Positions 11,669 to 24,713 of a stretch of DNA of 64,000 nt are shown in pieces (the stretch's first letter is position 1; each line of letters begins with the position of its first letter). Made by a program: the position numbers and the translations under genes. The stretch comes from Punica granatum (taxonomy: Eukaryota > Streptophyta > Magnoliopsida > Myrtales > Lythraceae). The notes beneath the pieces were generated by a model. It did not search any database and had not been told where the DNA came from. It was given only the letters and a program-made list of their open reading frames with translations. The stretch is taken from assembly GCF_007655135.1 (NCBI RefSeq), contig NC_045130.1, positions 36,390,605 through 36,454,604 of the forward strand. The letters run 5' to 3'.

Positions 11669-14600
11669 TTGATTCACCCAGAAGAGACAACGTGAATAAA
11701 AAGGCCAAATGAAATGGTCCAAACAAGCTAATGGTCCACTTAGAATTATGGAAGAGTAGCTTCATGTCAGATAAATTATTGCACGGACAGCTTCATGTCA
11801 GATATACGTCAATCATTATCGTACATATGTAAAAGTTGGCAAAACCTAAGATGACTTATCTCAACGTGTCACGAGACCATCACAGCCATTCAAACGGGAC
11901 TTATAAGAGTTCACCTGTAGTGAATGGCTGGGATCTCGGTCTCACACGAGCCCAGGTGATGTTAGCAGGACTGGTAAAAGTTTTATCCGATACTTGACAC
12001 TTTTACATATGTATTTGTAGTCAGATAAAGTTATTGGCTTAGTTTACATATATATATATATATATATATTAGTGTTCTTACATGTATTATAAAATTAAAA
12101 TGCCACGCGTGTAATTTCATTAATTTTGGACGAAAAATTAGTGTCGGGCTAAATGTAAAACTAACACGTCAATATTAGAATATCTCAGGTAAAAAAATCA
12201 AGTTTGAAATAGAACTAAAAATTCCTTCAAACGTTAGAGTATATGGCACAATTTATCATTTTTTTATATGACTCGCGATCTTCAGCTTTCACTCAACTGA
12301 TTCCTTGGATTCCGTGTAGCCCTGCGACATACGGCACATGTAACTATGACAAGTCATAGAGCAAGTAGTTTCAAGGGGATTCGAATCTGGAATTGAGTGG
12401 ACACTTATGCTCTTTACTTCTAGGTCACTCCCGTCCGAGTTTGTTCTCTTTGAATAGTTATTTGCAGATATGGACCAATTCTTAGGACCATGTAATAATT
12501 TCTCAATCCAGGGATTATTATGACTTGACTCCTCTAAGTAGATCAACAACATGCACGCGGGGCCCTCGACAATTGAAAATGTCGTCCACTCTTCTTTTCT
12601 TTACTCAAATGATTGAAAAGCAAACCGCTTAAGTCTATATAGAAGTGGATGCATGTACAAGATGTACCAGATTTGCTAGTAATTCCATATCGAACCATCA
12701 TTCCTGATAGTTGAAGAGAGTTAGGACCCCTCCGCAAAGGCATGCCGATATTTATATTCGACAAATAATTGATCATACAAAGGGATCATTCTATTGTTAA
12801 TTTTTTACGTGTGAACATTCTCGATGACCTCTCTTGAACTCCGATAAACGCTCTTGATTTTAGCTTCGAGGTTGCTTCGGGATTAGGTCTGTTTGAATAT
12901 GTATGATATCTATTCAAAGATCCAACTTCACCACTGAAGTCCCATAAAAAGAGAATCCTCTGAAGCAAGACAAGACCAAAATTTGATATATAGAGAGAAA
13001 ATCGTCCAAAATTTCCACAGTTCTCACGCGGCAAGAAGACCAAGAGCGATGACTTGATAAAATACGAAAACACGGTAGTCCGATTTACCTTTGAAGCGGA
13101 CGATTTTGGTAAGTATGTCCGTTTATCTACTACTTACTTGCCTCTATCTTGTGTCAGCATTCATCATCGCATGAAGCAAGTAATTATGAGCGCCGGCATG
13201 GCATCCGCCCGTCAAATTGCAAAATATATAACTATTTGCACTACAAAAAACAACGAATTTACCGGGGGAAGGTTCCCTGGGATTACCGAGCACTACAAAA
13301 AAACATGCTATCCAAATGAAGAGATAAACTTAGTCTAATATAATTAGAAAAAAAAACTTAATTAATGTTAAGAAGGAGTACGAGAAGGATCAGAAGGTGA
13401 GGAGCTGATGATTTCTACTTTTAGTTTACATGACGACCTCCCTCTATTGCTCTAACAATCTATCTATTATATATAACATATAAAAATCGACAAGCGTTTA
13501 TGAGATGTCTCGTGAAAACCCTTAGCTCATAGTTAATTGGCTTTTGGATTGCTTGGAAAAATGAATTCTTCAAATGAGATTCATGTATTTATCTATTTCT
13601 ATTCCTTCTTCCTAATTAATTGAATGAATTTGATCATATTTTTTAATGGGACTAAAATCAACTAATTATCTCTAATTAGTCCAAGTTATTTGTATGCATT
13701 AAGATGCTTTCTTGATAAATGAAAAAAATGTTACCTAGGAATTTGAAAAGGTATCTCGGAATATAAAATGTTCTTCCTACACTTTAAACATATTAAATTT
13801 AAGCATATAAATAGAGATATTCTTGACAAATTAAGCATATAAAGTTAAGTTTGTCGACCACCCCTCTCTTTCCAAAAATTTCTTCATCCTTCCCAGCCCC
13901 AATTCACCTGCCCCTCCCTCTCCAAGAACGTAAGAATATATATTTGTGTTTGTTATATATATATACGCTTATATATATATTAATGTTTATACGTTTTCCT
14001 TAAATTATTGATATTATGATAATCTTGAGAATATAAAGTCGACCTCTTATTCATGCTACAATTTCTATGTAAAATACAAGTTAACACCTAATCAATCAAT
14101 TGTAATATATAAAAACCGGGAAACACAATGAAAAGTACCACATAAGCCTTTTCAGTAGAGCCTTAGTTCATGGTTGAATGACTATTCGACTGTTTGATCA
14201 TAATGATCATAATTATATTGTATTGAAAAATGAAACAAAATTCATGGTTTGTGAATAAACACAAAGTACTTTTTCCAAGAAATAATTTTCTTCCCAATCT
14301 CGAATAAAATATTACCAGCAATGTTAGGAAAAAAGTTCTTTAAATAAGTTCAAAAATTTTTCTGCAAGTTTTGACTAAATAATAAATAAAATTTTATTAG
14401 CGTTTTTACACATCCGCGCTATGTGTGTAGCTGTACCCCGTTATATATATATATATATATATTATTGATAGAAAGATAGATAGTTACATAGAATAGAGGT
14501 AGAAATTCCGATCCTTGTATGAAGATCACTTCATACCGATTGACTTCCGAGTTGACTTAAAAAGAGGGTGTGAATATTCGACTAGAGATTAAGGCCACGT

Positions 14601-15087
14601 CAATAAAAGACCAAATGGAGAAGGTCCAAAATTAGCTATAGGGGCCCCAGGAGTTCGCCAATAATTTTCCTTCTAAGTAATTATTGCATGGTCGAAGACC
14701 TGCTCATCGGACCTACGCCGATAGTTATCTAGCACACATATGTAAAAGACTCATCAAGATGTCGCACGTCTTACGTATTTGTCGGATAGTTATTGTCATG
14801 GGTGTATATTCTATGTTTTGTGCTCTTACACAGTACTAGCCAAGTGCAACATTATTGCCTATAATGGAAATGGCCATATGTTATCACCTACAAAAGAGTA
14901 ACATTCAAGTGTTAATTTTGTTAACAAAAATTGCATGTATTTTTTCGAAGATAATTTGAGTAAATTATTTAGAAATATTGATATTCAGATTGACTCATCA
15001 AATTATTTAATTTGAGAAAAAAACCAAGTGTTAATTTTTCTGCTCTATTTTTCATTATTGTTCATAAATTAAATTCAATAAAGACCA
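11669..15087. other. Gene-free region with duplicated promoter blocks and AT microsatellites
   Basis: No gene recognised. 11690-13200 is the second copy of the SRK upstream block. 14540-14800 begins a third, partial copy (ACTTCATACCGATTGACTTC). TA runs occur at about 12047-12069, 13958-13980 and 14441-14461. Two AT-rich stretches (about 13440-13560 and 14090-14170) share a similar order of words and may be diverged copies of one repeat. Confidence 0.5.
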
Positions 15088-15242
15088 TCAAAAAGGGTAC
15101 AGTGCATCAAGCATATCTTCACACTTGATAATCAAAATGTTCCAAGTTCGATACTTGCCGTGCCTGTGCCCTTTACTAACTAGTAAGATTTTTATTTGTA
15201 TTAGATCTAGAGATATCCATTGTAAAAAATAATAATAATAAT
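15088..15242 (+). mobile_element. tRNA-derived SINE with 11-bp target duplication
   Basis: A short element with an RNA polymerase III-like B box (AGTTCGATAC, about 15145) and a plausible A box near 15095, ending in an AAT/AATA simple-repeat tail. It is flanked by a perfect direct repeat AATAAAGACCA at 15077-15087 and 15243-15253. Box, tail and target duplication together fit a plant SINE. Confidence 0.65.
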
Positions 15243-15253
15243 AATAAAGACCA

Positions 15254-16018
15254 AGAAACTTGTTAAGCCTCCTTTGGCAGCTTTAGTTTATAGCCGCCAG
15301 TTTGTAACATCGAGGCTCTAATTGATGGATTTTAGAACCATCGATCGTGATATCTCTTAACGTCCGTCAGTATACAATCTGTTCTGTGACTGAATTTCTG
15401 TATGTATGATATCTCTCTTAAATTTCGATAAACGCTCTTGAATTTCACCTCCCCGAGTTTGTTTATTCCAATGCTATATTACATCTTTCATCATCCCAAA
15501 ATCAGGTGAGGTGAAGATCACTAATCAAAGACCTGAAGCTACCACTGAAATGCCATCCTTTTCAGTTGGATATAAGCCTCCACTGGCCTTTGGTTACAAA
15601 TTGAAATGCAAGCAGTGACGACCCAAAATCCCTGTAAAGATCAATGCCGCTTTAATAACTGTCCGATTTGTAAAAATATTATCAACTAAAGGTCATGAAA
15701 TTGCAGTCGTTTCATGAGGATCTCAAACAATCGCATTGGATATATCGATGTGTTTGAGCATATGTGAATGTGAGAGGTGATAAGCTTCCGTGGTAACTGG
15801 TAACCGGCCTTTCCTTCTCAATTCCAAGTCTATACAGAAATTTCTTGCTCGGTAAACGACAAGCAATTTGACAAATAATCCGTGAAAGTTGTACAATAAA
15901 TCTTGAATTGTTCCAATTTTTACTTAAGAAAGGAGATTTTGGCATTCAGTTCCCATGAAATGAGCACGTGGACAGAAATTTTCGATGTTGACGGCAATGG
16001 AGCAACGATAAACATTTA
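15254..16018. other. Upstream region of SRK-3, third promoter-block copy
   Basis: No gene. 15410-15600 matches the upstream blocks near 1310-1510 and 12830-12970 (CGATAAACGCTCTTGA, GCCTCCACTGGCC), so part of the SRK upstream sequence is present three times. The last of these lies about 850 bp before the third SRK start. Confidence 0.5.
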
Positions 16019-16186
16019 TGGTGCGTTTGATTTTAGAGTTAAAGTAAGTATGATTTTGATCGTGAAAAAGGACAAATGAGATGAGATTATAAATTTGACT
16101 TGAGAAACGTGTATTTTTTGTTGTGTAGTGTGTTGAGTTAAAATCAAAATCATAATTCTAAAATCAAACTTACAAATAACGGGGCC
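16019..16186. repeat. MITE, GTTTGG-terminal family, copy 2
   Basis: A 168-bp repeat flanked by TTA on both sides (16016-16018 and 16187-16189), the target type of PIF/Harbinger MITEs. The interior (GACAAATGAGATGAGATTAT, AACGTGTATTTTTTGTTGTG) is the reverse complement of the copies at 30195 and 52227. It lies about 250 bp upstream of SRK-3 and could add promoter sequence. Confidence 0.7.
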
Positions 16187-16440
16187 TTATATACCGATGA
16201 TATCCCATCTCTGTTGGATTTTGCATGTCCTTGAAAATCATTTCCATAAATGAATTATTAATACATAAAGTTAGACTAGGACATGGTTGCTGACCATTCT
16301 TCAACTTCTCTTTTGTGGAAATTCAATTTCATTTGCATTTTACTGAGCAGCTATGAGCACCAGCAACCCACAAGTTTTATCTTGAAGATTCGAAACAAGC
16401 TTTTTCTGAAGCTATTTCCGGTTTTCGTTGTCAAATCCAT

Positions 16441-19400
16441 ATGTTAAACCTGAAGGTCTTTCTCTTGAGCTGCTCGCTGCTGCTCTTTCTTCCACTCTGC
16501 TCCTGCAGAGACACGATCACAAACGTCACTTCCATATTCGACCACTCAGGAGAATCAGACACACTGGTGTCGAAAGGCGGAAGATTTACGCTCGGGTTCT
16601 TCACTCCCAATGGGAGCTTTGATCTCAGAAGGCGATATATTGGCATATGGTATTCCGGTTCCGATCCAAAGACGGTCGTGTGGGTTGCCAACCGGGATGC
16701 CCCATTACTTTATAGAACTGGCTTTTTTGGTTTCGCAGGAGATGGAAATCTTGTGGTATCAGCTAAAGGGAAGGGTTTCAACCACTCTTGGAGGACCAAT
16801 GTCAAAAGCTCATTAGGTCCTGGTACCATGATAGCACAACTCCTGGACTCGGGAAACCTAGTTCTGAGAGATGTGTCGCGAGAAGGTCAGATAAAGTGGC
16901 AGAGCTTTACTCAACCAACCGATACATTTCTTCCGGGAATGCTGCTAGGGTCTCTCAACTTGACGTCGTGGAAGACATCCAATGACCCCGGGGTTGGAAA
17001 GTACATGTTTCAGCAAGATCAAGAATCCGAAGGCCAGTACGTGATCAACCACCAGCAATCACAGTACTGGAAGAGCGGGATTTACGGGAAGTATATTTCG
17101 TCCAGTGACTTGCCACAAGAGATAACTCCTCTACTCTCACCAACAAATCAAACGCAGGACTACAACACTAGGCTAAGGATAACTTTCGATGGGTTCATAC
17201 AGTACTTTAACGAAACATCCCCATGGATTCCTATATGGTTAGAGCCGAAAGACCAATGCGGACTGTCAAATCCTTGTGGGGAATTTGGGAGCTGCAACAG
17301 TGACAACATCGTTCTCTGCAAATGTTTGCCTGGGTTTGAGCCCCGATATCAGTCCTCATGGGAAACAGGGGATTATTCCAGAGGTTGCATCAACAAATCT
17401 CCTCATATTGGCAAGGACTTCCTGAATCTCACAATGATGAAAGCGGGCAAACGCGGTATTAATGGTGTTGATGCAAACAATAACGACGAATGTATGGCGC
17501 GGTGCATCCAAAGCGACCAGTGCCAGGCCTTCTCATATATCGAATATAAATTTGCGCAGAGAGGCAACGTAGGCAGGTGTTGGACGTGGCTCGAGGAGCT
17601 CGAAGATATCCAAGAATCCACAGAGGATGGTGCAAACCTCTTTGTTCGGGTCTCGCTTCCGTATATAGGTCTGTATCTTATATCCTTTCCGTTGTTCCTA
17701 ATTTCTATATGCACCCAAGAATCTCTGACGGATTAAGCTTTCTGGAGAATCGGTTTCAGAAGTGTTCCGCATCTTTCTTCCCTTTATGTTCTAGATTTCC
17801 ACGTCTCATGTTTGATCAGGATGGGGTCCTATTTCCTCGTTGTAGGGACAAATAGAAGCTGTGGAACTTGCGGCACTAACATAATTCCCTATCCACTTAG
17901 CGTTGGTGCAAATTGTGGCGATTACAACTACTTCTTTTTCCACTGCAATGCATCCACTGGCCAACTCTTCTTTGATTCCCGAAACAGCTCATTTCGAGTG
18001 ACCAACATCAAGAGGGAAATGCTTAGTTTTTCTGTCCATGTGGAAAGGTCAACTGACTGCACAACAATTCACTCCATGAGAACTGCTCTGCAGCTCAACG
18101 ACTCCTGGCCCTTCTTTGTGATCAGGTGCAATACTGGCTCAAACATCTTCAGCGTCGGCCCCTCTTTGGAAAATTACAAGCAGTTAAAGGAGATAGAGAT
18201 TGGGTGGAATCCACCGATGGTGGAGCCGACCTGCAGTTCATCCAAGGACTGCCGTGATTGGCCGAAGACAACTTGCAATGCAACAAACGGTGGAACTAAA
18301 AGATGCCTCTGCCCTTTGAACTTCCGATTGAATACCACATTTTATAACTGTACTCAAGGTGTATTTCGGATTGTTTGGTTAATCGCACTCCTGATTCTTT
18401 GCATAGATTATCTTAAAATAGAAAGGTAACGTATATAAAACTGTAATTTTGCTATTGTCATGTCTTTCTGAAGTTCTAGCAGACAACTTGGGACCTGATG
18501 GAAACTCCGAAGTTTCCCAGCATGAAAAGAAGCCATTGTACTTAATTTCACTTGTCGCCATTCCAATCATGATACTTGCTGCTGGCTTTCTGTATAACAG
18601 ATGGAGGAAGCAGCCCAGAACACAAGGTACTTTTCCCTTCGCAAATGATCTTTGTCTGTCTTCAAATTTGATCTGCAACTGATTTTTGCATCTGGAAAAC
18701 AGTAAAACGGGAAAGCAATTCAGGTGATCCAGCATTCCGAATGTACGACAGTGAGCGACGGGTGAAAGAATGGATAAGTTCGACACAATTTGGCGAGGAT
18801 GACAAGAAAGGGATAGATGTTCCATTCTTCGACTTGGGGGTCATACTGGAAGCAACCGATAGCTTCTCAGATGAAAACAAGCTTGGGCGGGGAGGGTTTG
18901 GACCCGTTTACAAGGTGATTAATATTCCCCTCATGTCTAGGTTTCCCGTAGCAATAACGGATGATGTTTATGAGGCCTTGATAATATGATTCTGTTTCCA
19001 GGGAAAGTTTCCAGGAGGGCAAGAAATTGCAGTGAAGAGGCTATTGAGTGGCTCTGGACAAGGCTTAGAGGAATTCAAGAATGAAGTTATGCTGATTGCC
19101 AAACTTCAGCATCGGAATCTTGTTAGATTGTTGGGATATTGCGTTGAAGGAGAAGAGAAAATATTGATGTATGAGTACATGCCAAACAAAAGCTTAGACT
19201 CATTCATATTTGGTGAGTTCCAGTGTTCGAGTTTCTATGACTCATACGTTCAATGTTTATCAAAGCTTTCCTACGACATTATAGAAAGTATCTCGCTAAC
19301 AATGGTAGATCAAACGAGAAGTGTGTTGCTGACCTGGGAGATGAGGCTAGAGATTATCCTTGGGATTGCAAGAGGGATGCTCTATCTTCACCAAGACTCA

Positions 19401-20177
19401 AGGCTAAGAATAATCCATCGTGATCTGAAAACGAGCAATGTCCTGTTAGATGAGGAGATGAACCCCAAGATCTCCGACTTTGGCTTGGCTCGTATTTTTG
19501 AGGGCAAACAAACTGAAGCAACTACACAGAGAGTTATCGGTACATAGTAAGTTCACAAACTTCTTCAATCAGTACGCTCAGATATCCTACACTGGAAGGG
19601 CAACCTTGGTTTTAACTTTTCGTCTTTACCATTGTTGTTATGCAGTGGTTATATGTCTCCAGAGTATGCTTTAGATGGATTTTTCTCGATCAAGTCTGAT
19701 GTTTTCAGCTTCGGTGTTGTGGTGCTCGAGATTATTAGTGGAAAACGGAACACAGGATTTTATCCACCCGAAGGGCAACTAAACCTTATCAGTCATGTAA
19801 GTTATTTATCCATGATGCAGATGTTCGGAACTTTGATATTGTTTTCTGTCCGGATTGAGATCATATATGCTCAGACCTGGAGACTATGGACTGAGAACAA
19901 CGCACTGAACCTGATGGACCGCATACTGGAAGAAACCTGCAGCAGAGGTGAAGTCCTCAAGTGTATAAATGTGGCGCTTCTCTGTTTACAAGAAGATCCC
20001 AATGATCGCCCCACAATGTCAAATGTTCTTTTCATGCTTGGAGGAGAAATCACGAAGCTTCCAACCCCGAAACAACCGGCCTTTGCTCTTAAGCCGAGCT
20101 TCTCTAGCACGGGTTCTTCTTCTACAAGGCCCGACTCGAGCTTTATCGTTTCAGCTTCCATGGAGCAGGGCCGATAA
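16441..20177 (+). CDS. G-type lectin S-receptor-like Ser/Thr kinase with GUB_WAK-like domain (SRK-3)
   Basis: Predicted receptor kinase of about 1000 residues in eight exons: 16441-17668, 17846-18358, 18480-18626, 18703-18914, 19002-19212, 19309-19546, 19646-19796, 19875-20177; every junction is GT-AG and in frame. Domains: signal peptide at the start ([17 protein letters not shown]), B-lectin ([20 protein letters not shown]), S-locus glycoprotein/EGF-like region, PAN, GUB_WAK-like exon ([14 protein letters not shown]), membrane span (about 599-620), kinase with [13 protein letters not shown] lysine (about 712), HRDLK Asp (809), DFG Asp (827). It is the block-duplication partner of SRK-1: kinase exons are nearly identical while the lectin part differs strongly. 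PAN is not split by an intron here. The first donor is placed at 17668 by phase and is the least certain junction. Confidence 0.92.
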
Positions 20178-21032
20178 CAGAAAATGCTCCTCCGGTTCTT
20201 TTCCATTACTTACCGTTGAACGTTTTTCCTCAATAAGGGAAAATCTGTCAGTTGTCAGTGATCTTCAATTCTATTAGAGCCTCTTTTGGGAATTCTATAA
20301 ACATAAAATTAATGAAGTTCTGATTTCTTAATCAGGTTCCTTATGGCTTGAAGCAAAATCTGTAATCTGTTTTTGATCATTGACAGGTCATACTTATCTT
20401 CGAAAATGTTTCTTCTGCATGCATACAACCTTAAATTGATTTAATAATCCCGAGTCAATTCAAAGCTAGACTAGAAATATGATACGGACAGCAATGAAAA
20501 TGGATGGAAGCCACTATTTTCAATCTATTTTGTTAATTTAAGTATTCCACACTTTCAATCGCTTCAAAACGGATATAAATATAACACCTTCATAAATTGG
20601 TCAGAAATGGATGGCCGGATCCAGTTCAAGACCCAGTCCGAACATGGGATTGACATACTTTAGCGCAACACAAACTCGTAATTATCCATTAAAAGGCAAA
20701 CATATCTGTACTACTTTTTAACATCAAATGACTTCGAATGGTTGTCTGAGATAATCGAATCTGAGCAGGCATCAACCGAAGACAAGCCAGGGCCGAGGGT
20801 CGGTCCATGCAAGCCATATTCGATAAGTAACTTTTATACTTCAGTTTCCAGTAAGCATTTTTTTCCCAGTGAATGTTCTGTCATTCATTGGAGTCACGAA
20901 TATCCCCAGAAGTCAGAACAAGACGATCCTTCCAACCATCGACTCTACATCATATTGTTGACCTGTCATGTCATCTTCCTGAATTACAGATATAATGTCC
21001 AAGAAAAACACAGGATGTGATTATCTCACAGA
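20178..21032. other. Spacer between SRK-3 and the SRK pseudogene
   Basis: No gene. Homologous to 6371-7172, with a small AT insertion near 20514-20565. It contains the former promoter of the pseudogene at 21033. Confidence 0.7.
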
Positions 21033-21782
21033 ATGAACAATGACAGGGCAACTGATCATCACATGTTGTACCAGATGTGTTTTCTCTACATATTCCTGAA
21101 GTTCCTCTTATTATCGGTTAGATTATCTCAGGGCATAGACATGATGACACTAGGAACACCGACCTCCGATGACCAGGAGGAAACTCTCGTGTCCGCAGGA
21201 AGAGTGTTTGAACTCGGTTTTTTCTCTCCAAGCACTTCGGGTTCTGGAAGATATGTTGGTATATGGTATTATGATGTCAATCCACATACAATCGTGTAGG
21301 TCACGAACAGAGAAAACCCACTCTCTGATACGAGTGGAGTTTTCGGCCTTGAGTCAATGGGAACCTCGGTCTGTCATCCGAGGCTGGCGGATCGCTTTGG
21401 TCTACTGCACTTAAAGCTAATGCAAATTCCAACAGGTCAGCCAAGCTCATGGATTCGGGGAACTTGGTTCTGAGTGAAACATTCGAGAACGGAAGAGTTG
21501 AAGTTCTATGGCAAAGCTTCAGTTTCCCCACCGATACGTTCCTTCCTGGAATGGTAATGGGAGAAGAGTTCAAGTTGACTTCATGGAAAGCACCTGATGA
21601 CCCTTCTCCAGGAGATTTCACTTTCCGGTGAGATCAGGATCTAGACAACCATTTTATCATAGATGATGGAGAGTGGAGTTTCATGGAAGCTCTTTCCCGA
21701 TAGTGTTCCTTCTACAATATCCTCCCCGTTGAGAATCTTTAACTCCAATATTGACCAAAAGAGACACTTATCAAATGCCTGG

Positions 21783-22226
21783 TGATGCGATAGAAGAGGT
21801 AGCAAGTCGGTACCTGGAGAAAAATAGGTTTTGACGACCCTATTCCGAAGGAAACGGCCTCCGGAGCAAAACTCACTGCTTTGCTGTGATTTTTTGATAT
21901 TTAAGGCTAATTCCATCGTTTATGGCCTCAAACAGGCAATTTATGTTATTTAGGACGTTTTTATAATTTTAGGAAAGTTTATGTTTTTTGTGCAATTTAA
22001 GCGTTTTTAAGATCTATTTAAGCTTTGTACAACCCTAGGGTTGGGGGGTTGAATTTTGGATTTATCAATAAAGTTGTGGAGCTACCGTGCTCTTTCTTCC
22101 AATCTCGGATTTGTTTGCAAATTTGATGCCTATTCCTAGTATTCGTAGAATCAACAGGTGATAGAAGGTTCTTGTCTGGTATTCGTGCGCGAATCAACAT
22201 ATCGCAATTTAGGTTCCGCTGTGTCA
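21783..22226 (+). repeat. 5' LTR of the CRM-like element
   Basis: 444 bp from TGATGCGATAG to CCGCTGTGTCA. It matches the 3' LTR base for base in length once the 171-bp MITE and its TAA duplication are removed from the latter, and so gives the empty-site sequence of that MITE. The first 50 bases keep the codons that end the pol frame. Confidence 0.92.
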
Positions 22227-22228
22227 GT

Positions 22229-22240
22229 TGGTATCAAAGC
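22229..22240 (+). other. Primer binding site, tRNA-iMet type
   Basis: TGGTATCAAAGC starts two bases after the 5' LTR and differs at one base from the usual plant initiator-Met PBS (TGGTATCAGAGC). This is the expected position for minus-strand priming. Confidence 0.8.
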
Positions 22241-22263
22241 TTACGGTTTGATCTGGAACAGCC

Positions 22264-23533
22264 ATGCCGCCCAGGAGAAGGGATCGTGTGGACGATGTTC
22301 TTGAGCGTGACAATTTGCGACAACTAGAACAGAGGATGGAACGGATGGAGCAAGTCGTGAATCAGAGGATAGATCGTATGATGGAGCAGTTCACACAGCA
22401 GATGGCTGCGTTTATGGTGAACCAGAATCCGAGAAATCCTAATCCTAATTCTGACCTTGATCAAGAAGAAACTGAAGAAGAGTCGGAAGGAGAGAACTAT
22501 TTTGCTGATATTCCACGAAGACAGCAAAGGGGCGCTGTCGAGCATGATAGGAGCCGACCATTCGAGGAAGACAGGAGGCGTTGGGAGTCGAGGATGCGGA
22601 CTGAAATTCTAGAATTTCATGGCAGCCTCAAACCTGAGGAGTTTCTTGATTGGCTGGCTACAGTTGAGGAGATTTTGGAATTTAAAGGAGTGCCCGAAGA
22701 CAAACGTGTTCCTTTGGTGGCAATTAGGTTGCGAGACAGAGCCACGGCTTGGTGGCAGCAGCTCAAATTGACCAGAAGCAGATTGGGCAAGTCAAAAGTT
22801 GTGATGTGGGAGAAGATGAAGAAACACTTGCGAGCCAGTTTTCTGCCATATAATTTTCAGAGATTGATGTATCAGCGATTGTAGAATTTACGGCAAGGAA
22901 CTTGAACGGTGGATGAATATACCACCGAGTTTTTCCAACTTATAGTCCGGAATGAGGTACACGAAACTGAAGATCAATTAATGGCGAGGTATATCGGAGG
23001 ATTACGGGTGCAAATTCAAGACACTGTCAATATGTTTAATCCACCCAGTGTCTCGGCAGCACATCAAAGGGCTCTACAAGTTGAAAAACAGTCCCTACGC
23101 AACAGTAATTTTGGGAATTCCTCCAATATAGCAAGCAGTAGTGGTGCGAGTTGTCCTGGTGGTAGTGGTGGTGGCAATAGCGGGGTGAACCGCCCTGGAG
23201 GAGGAGCCAACAGAAATACTACCAACACAAACCAGCCAAATAGACCAACAGGTACTGGGATGAAGTGCTTCGGATGTGGCGAGGTTGGTCACAAGCAGTC
23301 TGAGTGCCGGAAGATCGCTGGCAAAAAGACATTTTTTGTTGACACGGAGGAGGGCGAAGATGAGGATGTGGAGGAAGCCGAATATCCTGAGTTTGATAGT
23401 GAGGAGGTCGTCGAAGAAGAAGTCGTGACTGGAGACACAGGAATGGCACTGGTTGTTAGGCGTTCATGCTTGACGCCTAAGGTTGTAGACGACAATTGGC
23501 TGAGGCATAATATTTTTCAGTCCACGTGCACTG
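22264..23533 (+). pseudogene. gag region of the CRM-like element, with stops
   Basis: The frame opens with MPPRRRDRVDDVL, has a retrotransposon gag domain (FLDWLATVEEILEFKGVPED, WWQQLK) and a CCHC zinc knuckle (CFGCGEVGHKQSEC), then an acidic stretch leading to protease. It is broken by TAG at 22882-22884 and by a TGA about 20 bases later; both can be explained by C-to-T change. The frame is then cut at 23533 by a nested 3.3-kb insertion. Confidence 0.88.
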
Positions 23534-24424
23534 TGTCACTACCCGAAATTTCAGTAACTTTTTCCCCCATATTTCCTTGAATCCATTATGACATTGACTG
23601 TTCATATAACATCGGCTTTCCATAACTCCCAAAAACATACAACTACTACAAATGCTCTCACATATATATATATATATATTTATATAAGTACGATTCTAGC
23701 AAAGCTACATTGTTAAACCAACTAGACAAAAGTTTCAGGTCGTAACATTCTCAAGTTCATTCTGTACAGAAAGGATATCTATCAAATAACTAAGCTTCCT
23801 ACCTAGTTCTCCAAGCTGATCCCTGATATCAAAAAGTGGTTCCTCCGCGCAATCGGAAGCTTATCTGGAAAAATGTATGCAGGGTGTGAGCTGCATCTTA
23901 GTGAGCACTAAATTCCAAAGCAAAATGAATAATATTAAGTGATAAATATATTTTAGACAACCAAATATACATATAGATAGTAGTAGCATAACCAAGTCTA
24001 TCAATTAATTCACCAACATGACATATTAGACAATACGTACGAATGATTACTAAGTTCATTCATCAACAATCAATTGCCCTTATAACCATATAAAACTATT
24101 ATTAGAATTAACATTTAACCCAACATCATCTTGCACTCATAGCCTAACTAAATCAAATTAGCAACAACACGGCTTCCACATAATAATTCAGACAATCATA
24201 ACAATCATCACATTTACAACAATCCAATCAAACAAACAATATACAACACAACCAAATCAATATAGGCATAGGGTTGCATTTCCTCGCAATAGAGTTATGA
24301 CGGTACCGTGACCCCTCACATCTCGCTCATACCATTCTCAACTTCCAATATCCACATCTTATAAGCGGGGGCCGCTTATTAACCTATGGCGGTAAGAGTT
24401 GACCTCACTTTGTATTCCGCCGGA

Positions 24425-24713
24425 TCTTAGCGGCTGATCAGGCCCCTTTTTTCTATTTCTCCCGGTCCGGCGGCCGATCAAGCCCCTGTTTATATTCCGC
24501 CGGGTCCAGCGGCCGATCATGCCCCAGTTTATATTTCGCCGGGTCCAGCTGCCGATCATGCCCCTATTTATATTCCGCCGGATCCAGCAGCCGATCATGC
24601 CCCTATTTATATTCCGCCGGGTCCAGCGGCCGATCAGGCCCTATTTGTATTCCGCTAGGTCCAACGACTGATCTGGCCTATTTTGTAATCCGCCGGGTCC
24701 AGCGGTCCCATGG
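24425..24713. repeat. 39-bp tandem repeat inside the nested LTR
   Basis: About seven imperfect copies with core GCCGATCATGCCCC and TATTCCGCCGGGTCCAGC; adjacent GCCGATCATG starts at 24551 and 24590 give a 39-bp period. As 39 is a multiple of three, one minus-strand frame stays open with a 13-residue repeat (RRNINRG..), which I regard as non-coding. Confidence 0.85.

Noticed and set aside
24359..24598. Minus-strand open frame with a repeating RRNINRG-like peptide
   Set aside because: It is only the 39-bp tandem repeat read in one open frame within a non-coding LTR.
24425..24713. Regularly spaced repeat considered as a CRISPR array
   Set aside because: There are no unique spacers between repeats; it is a head-to-tail minisatellite in a plant LTR.
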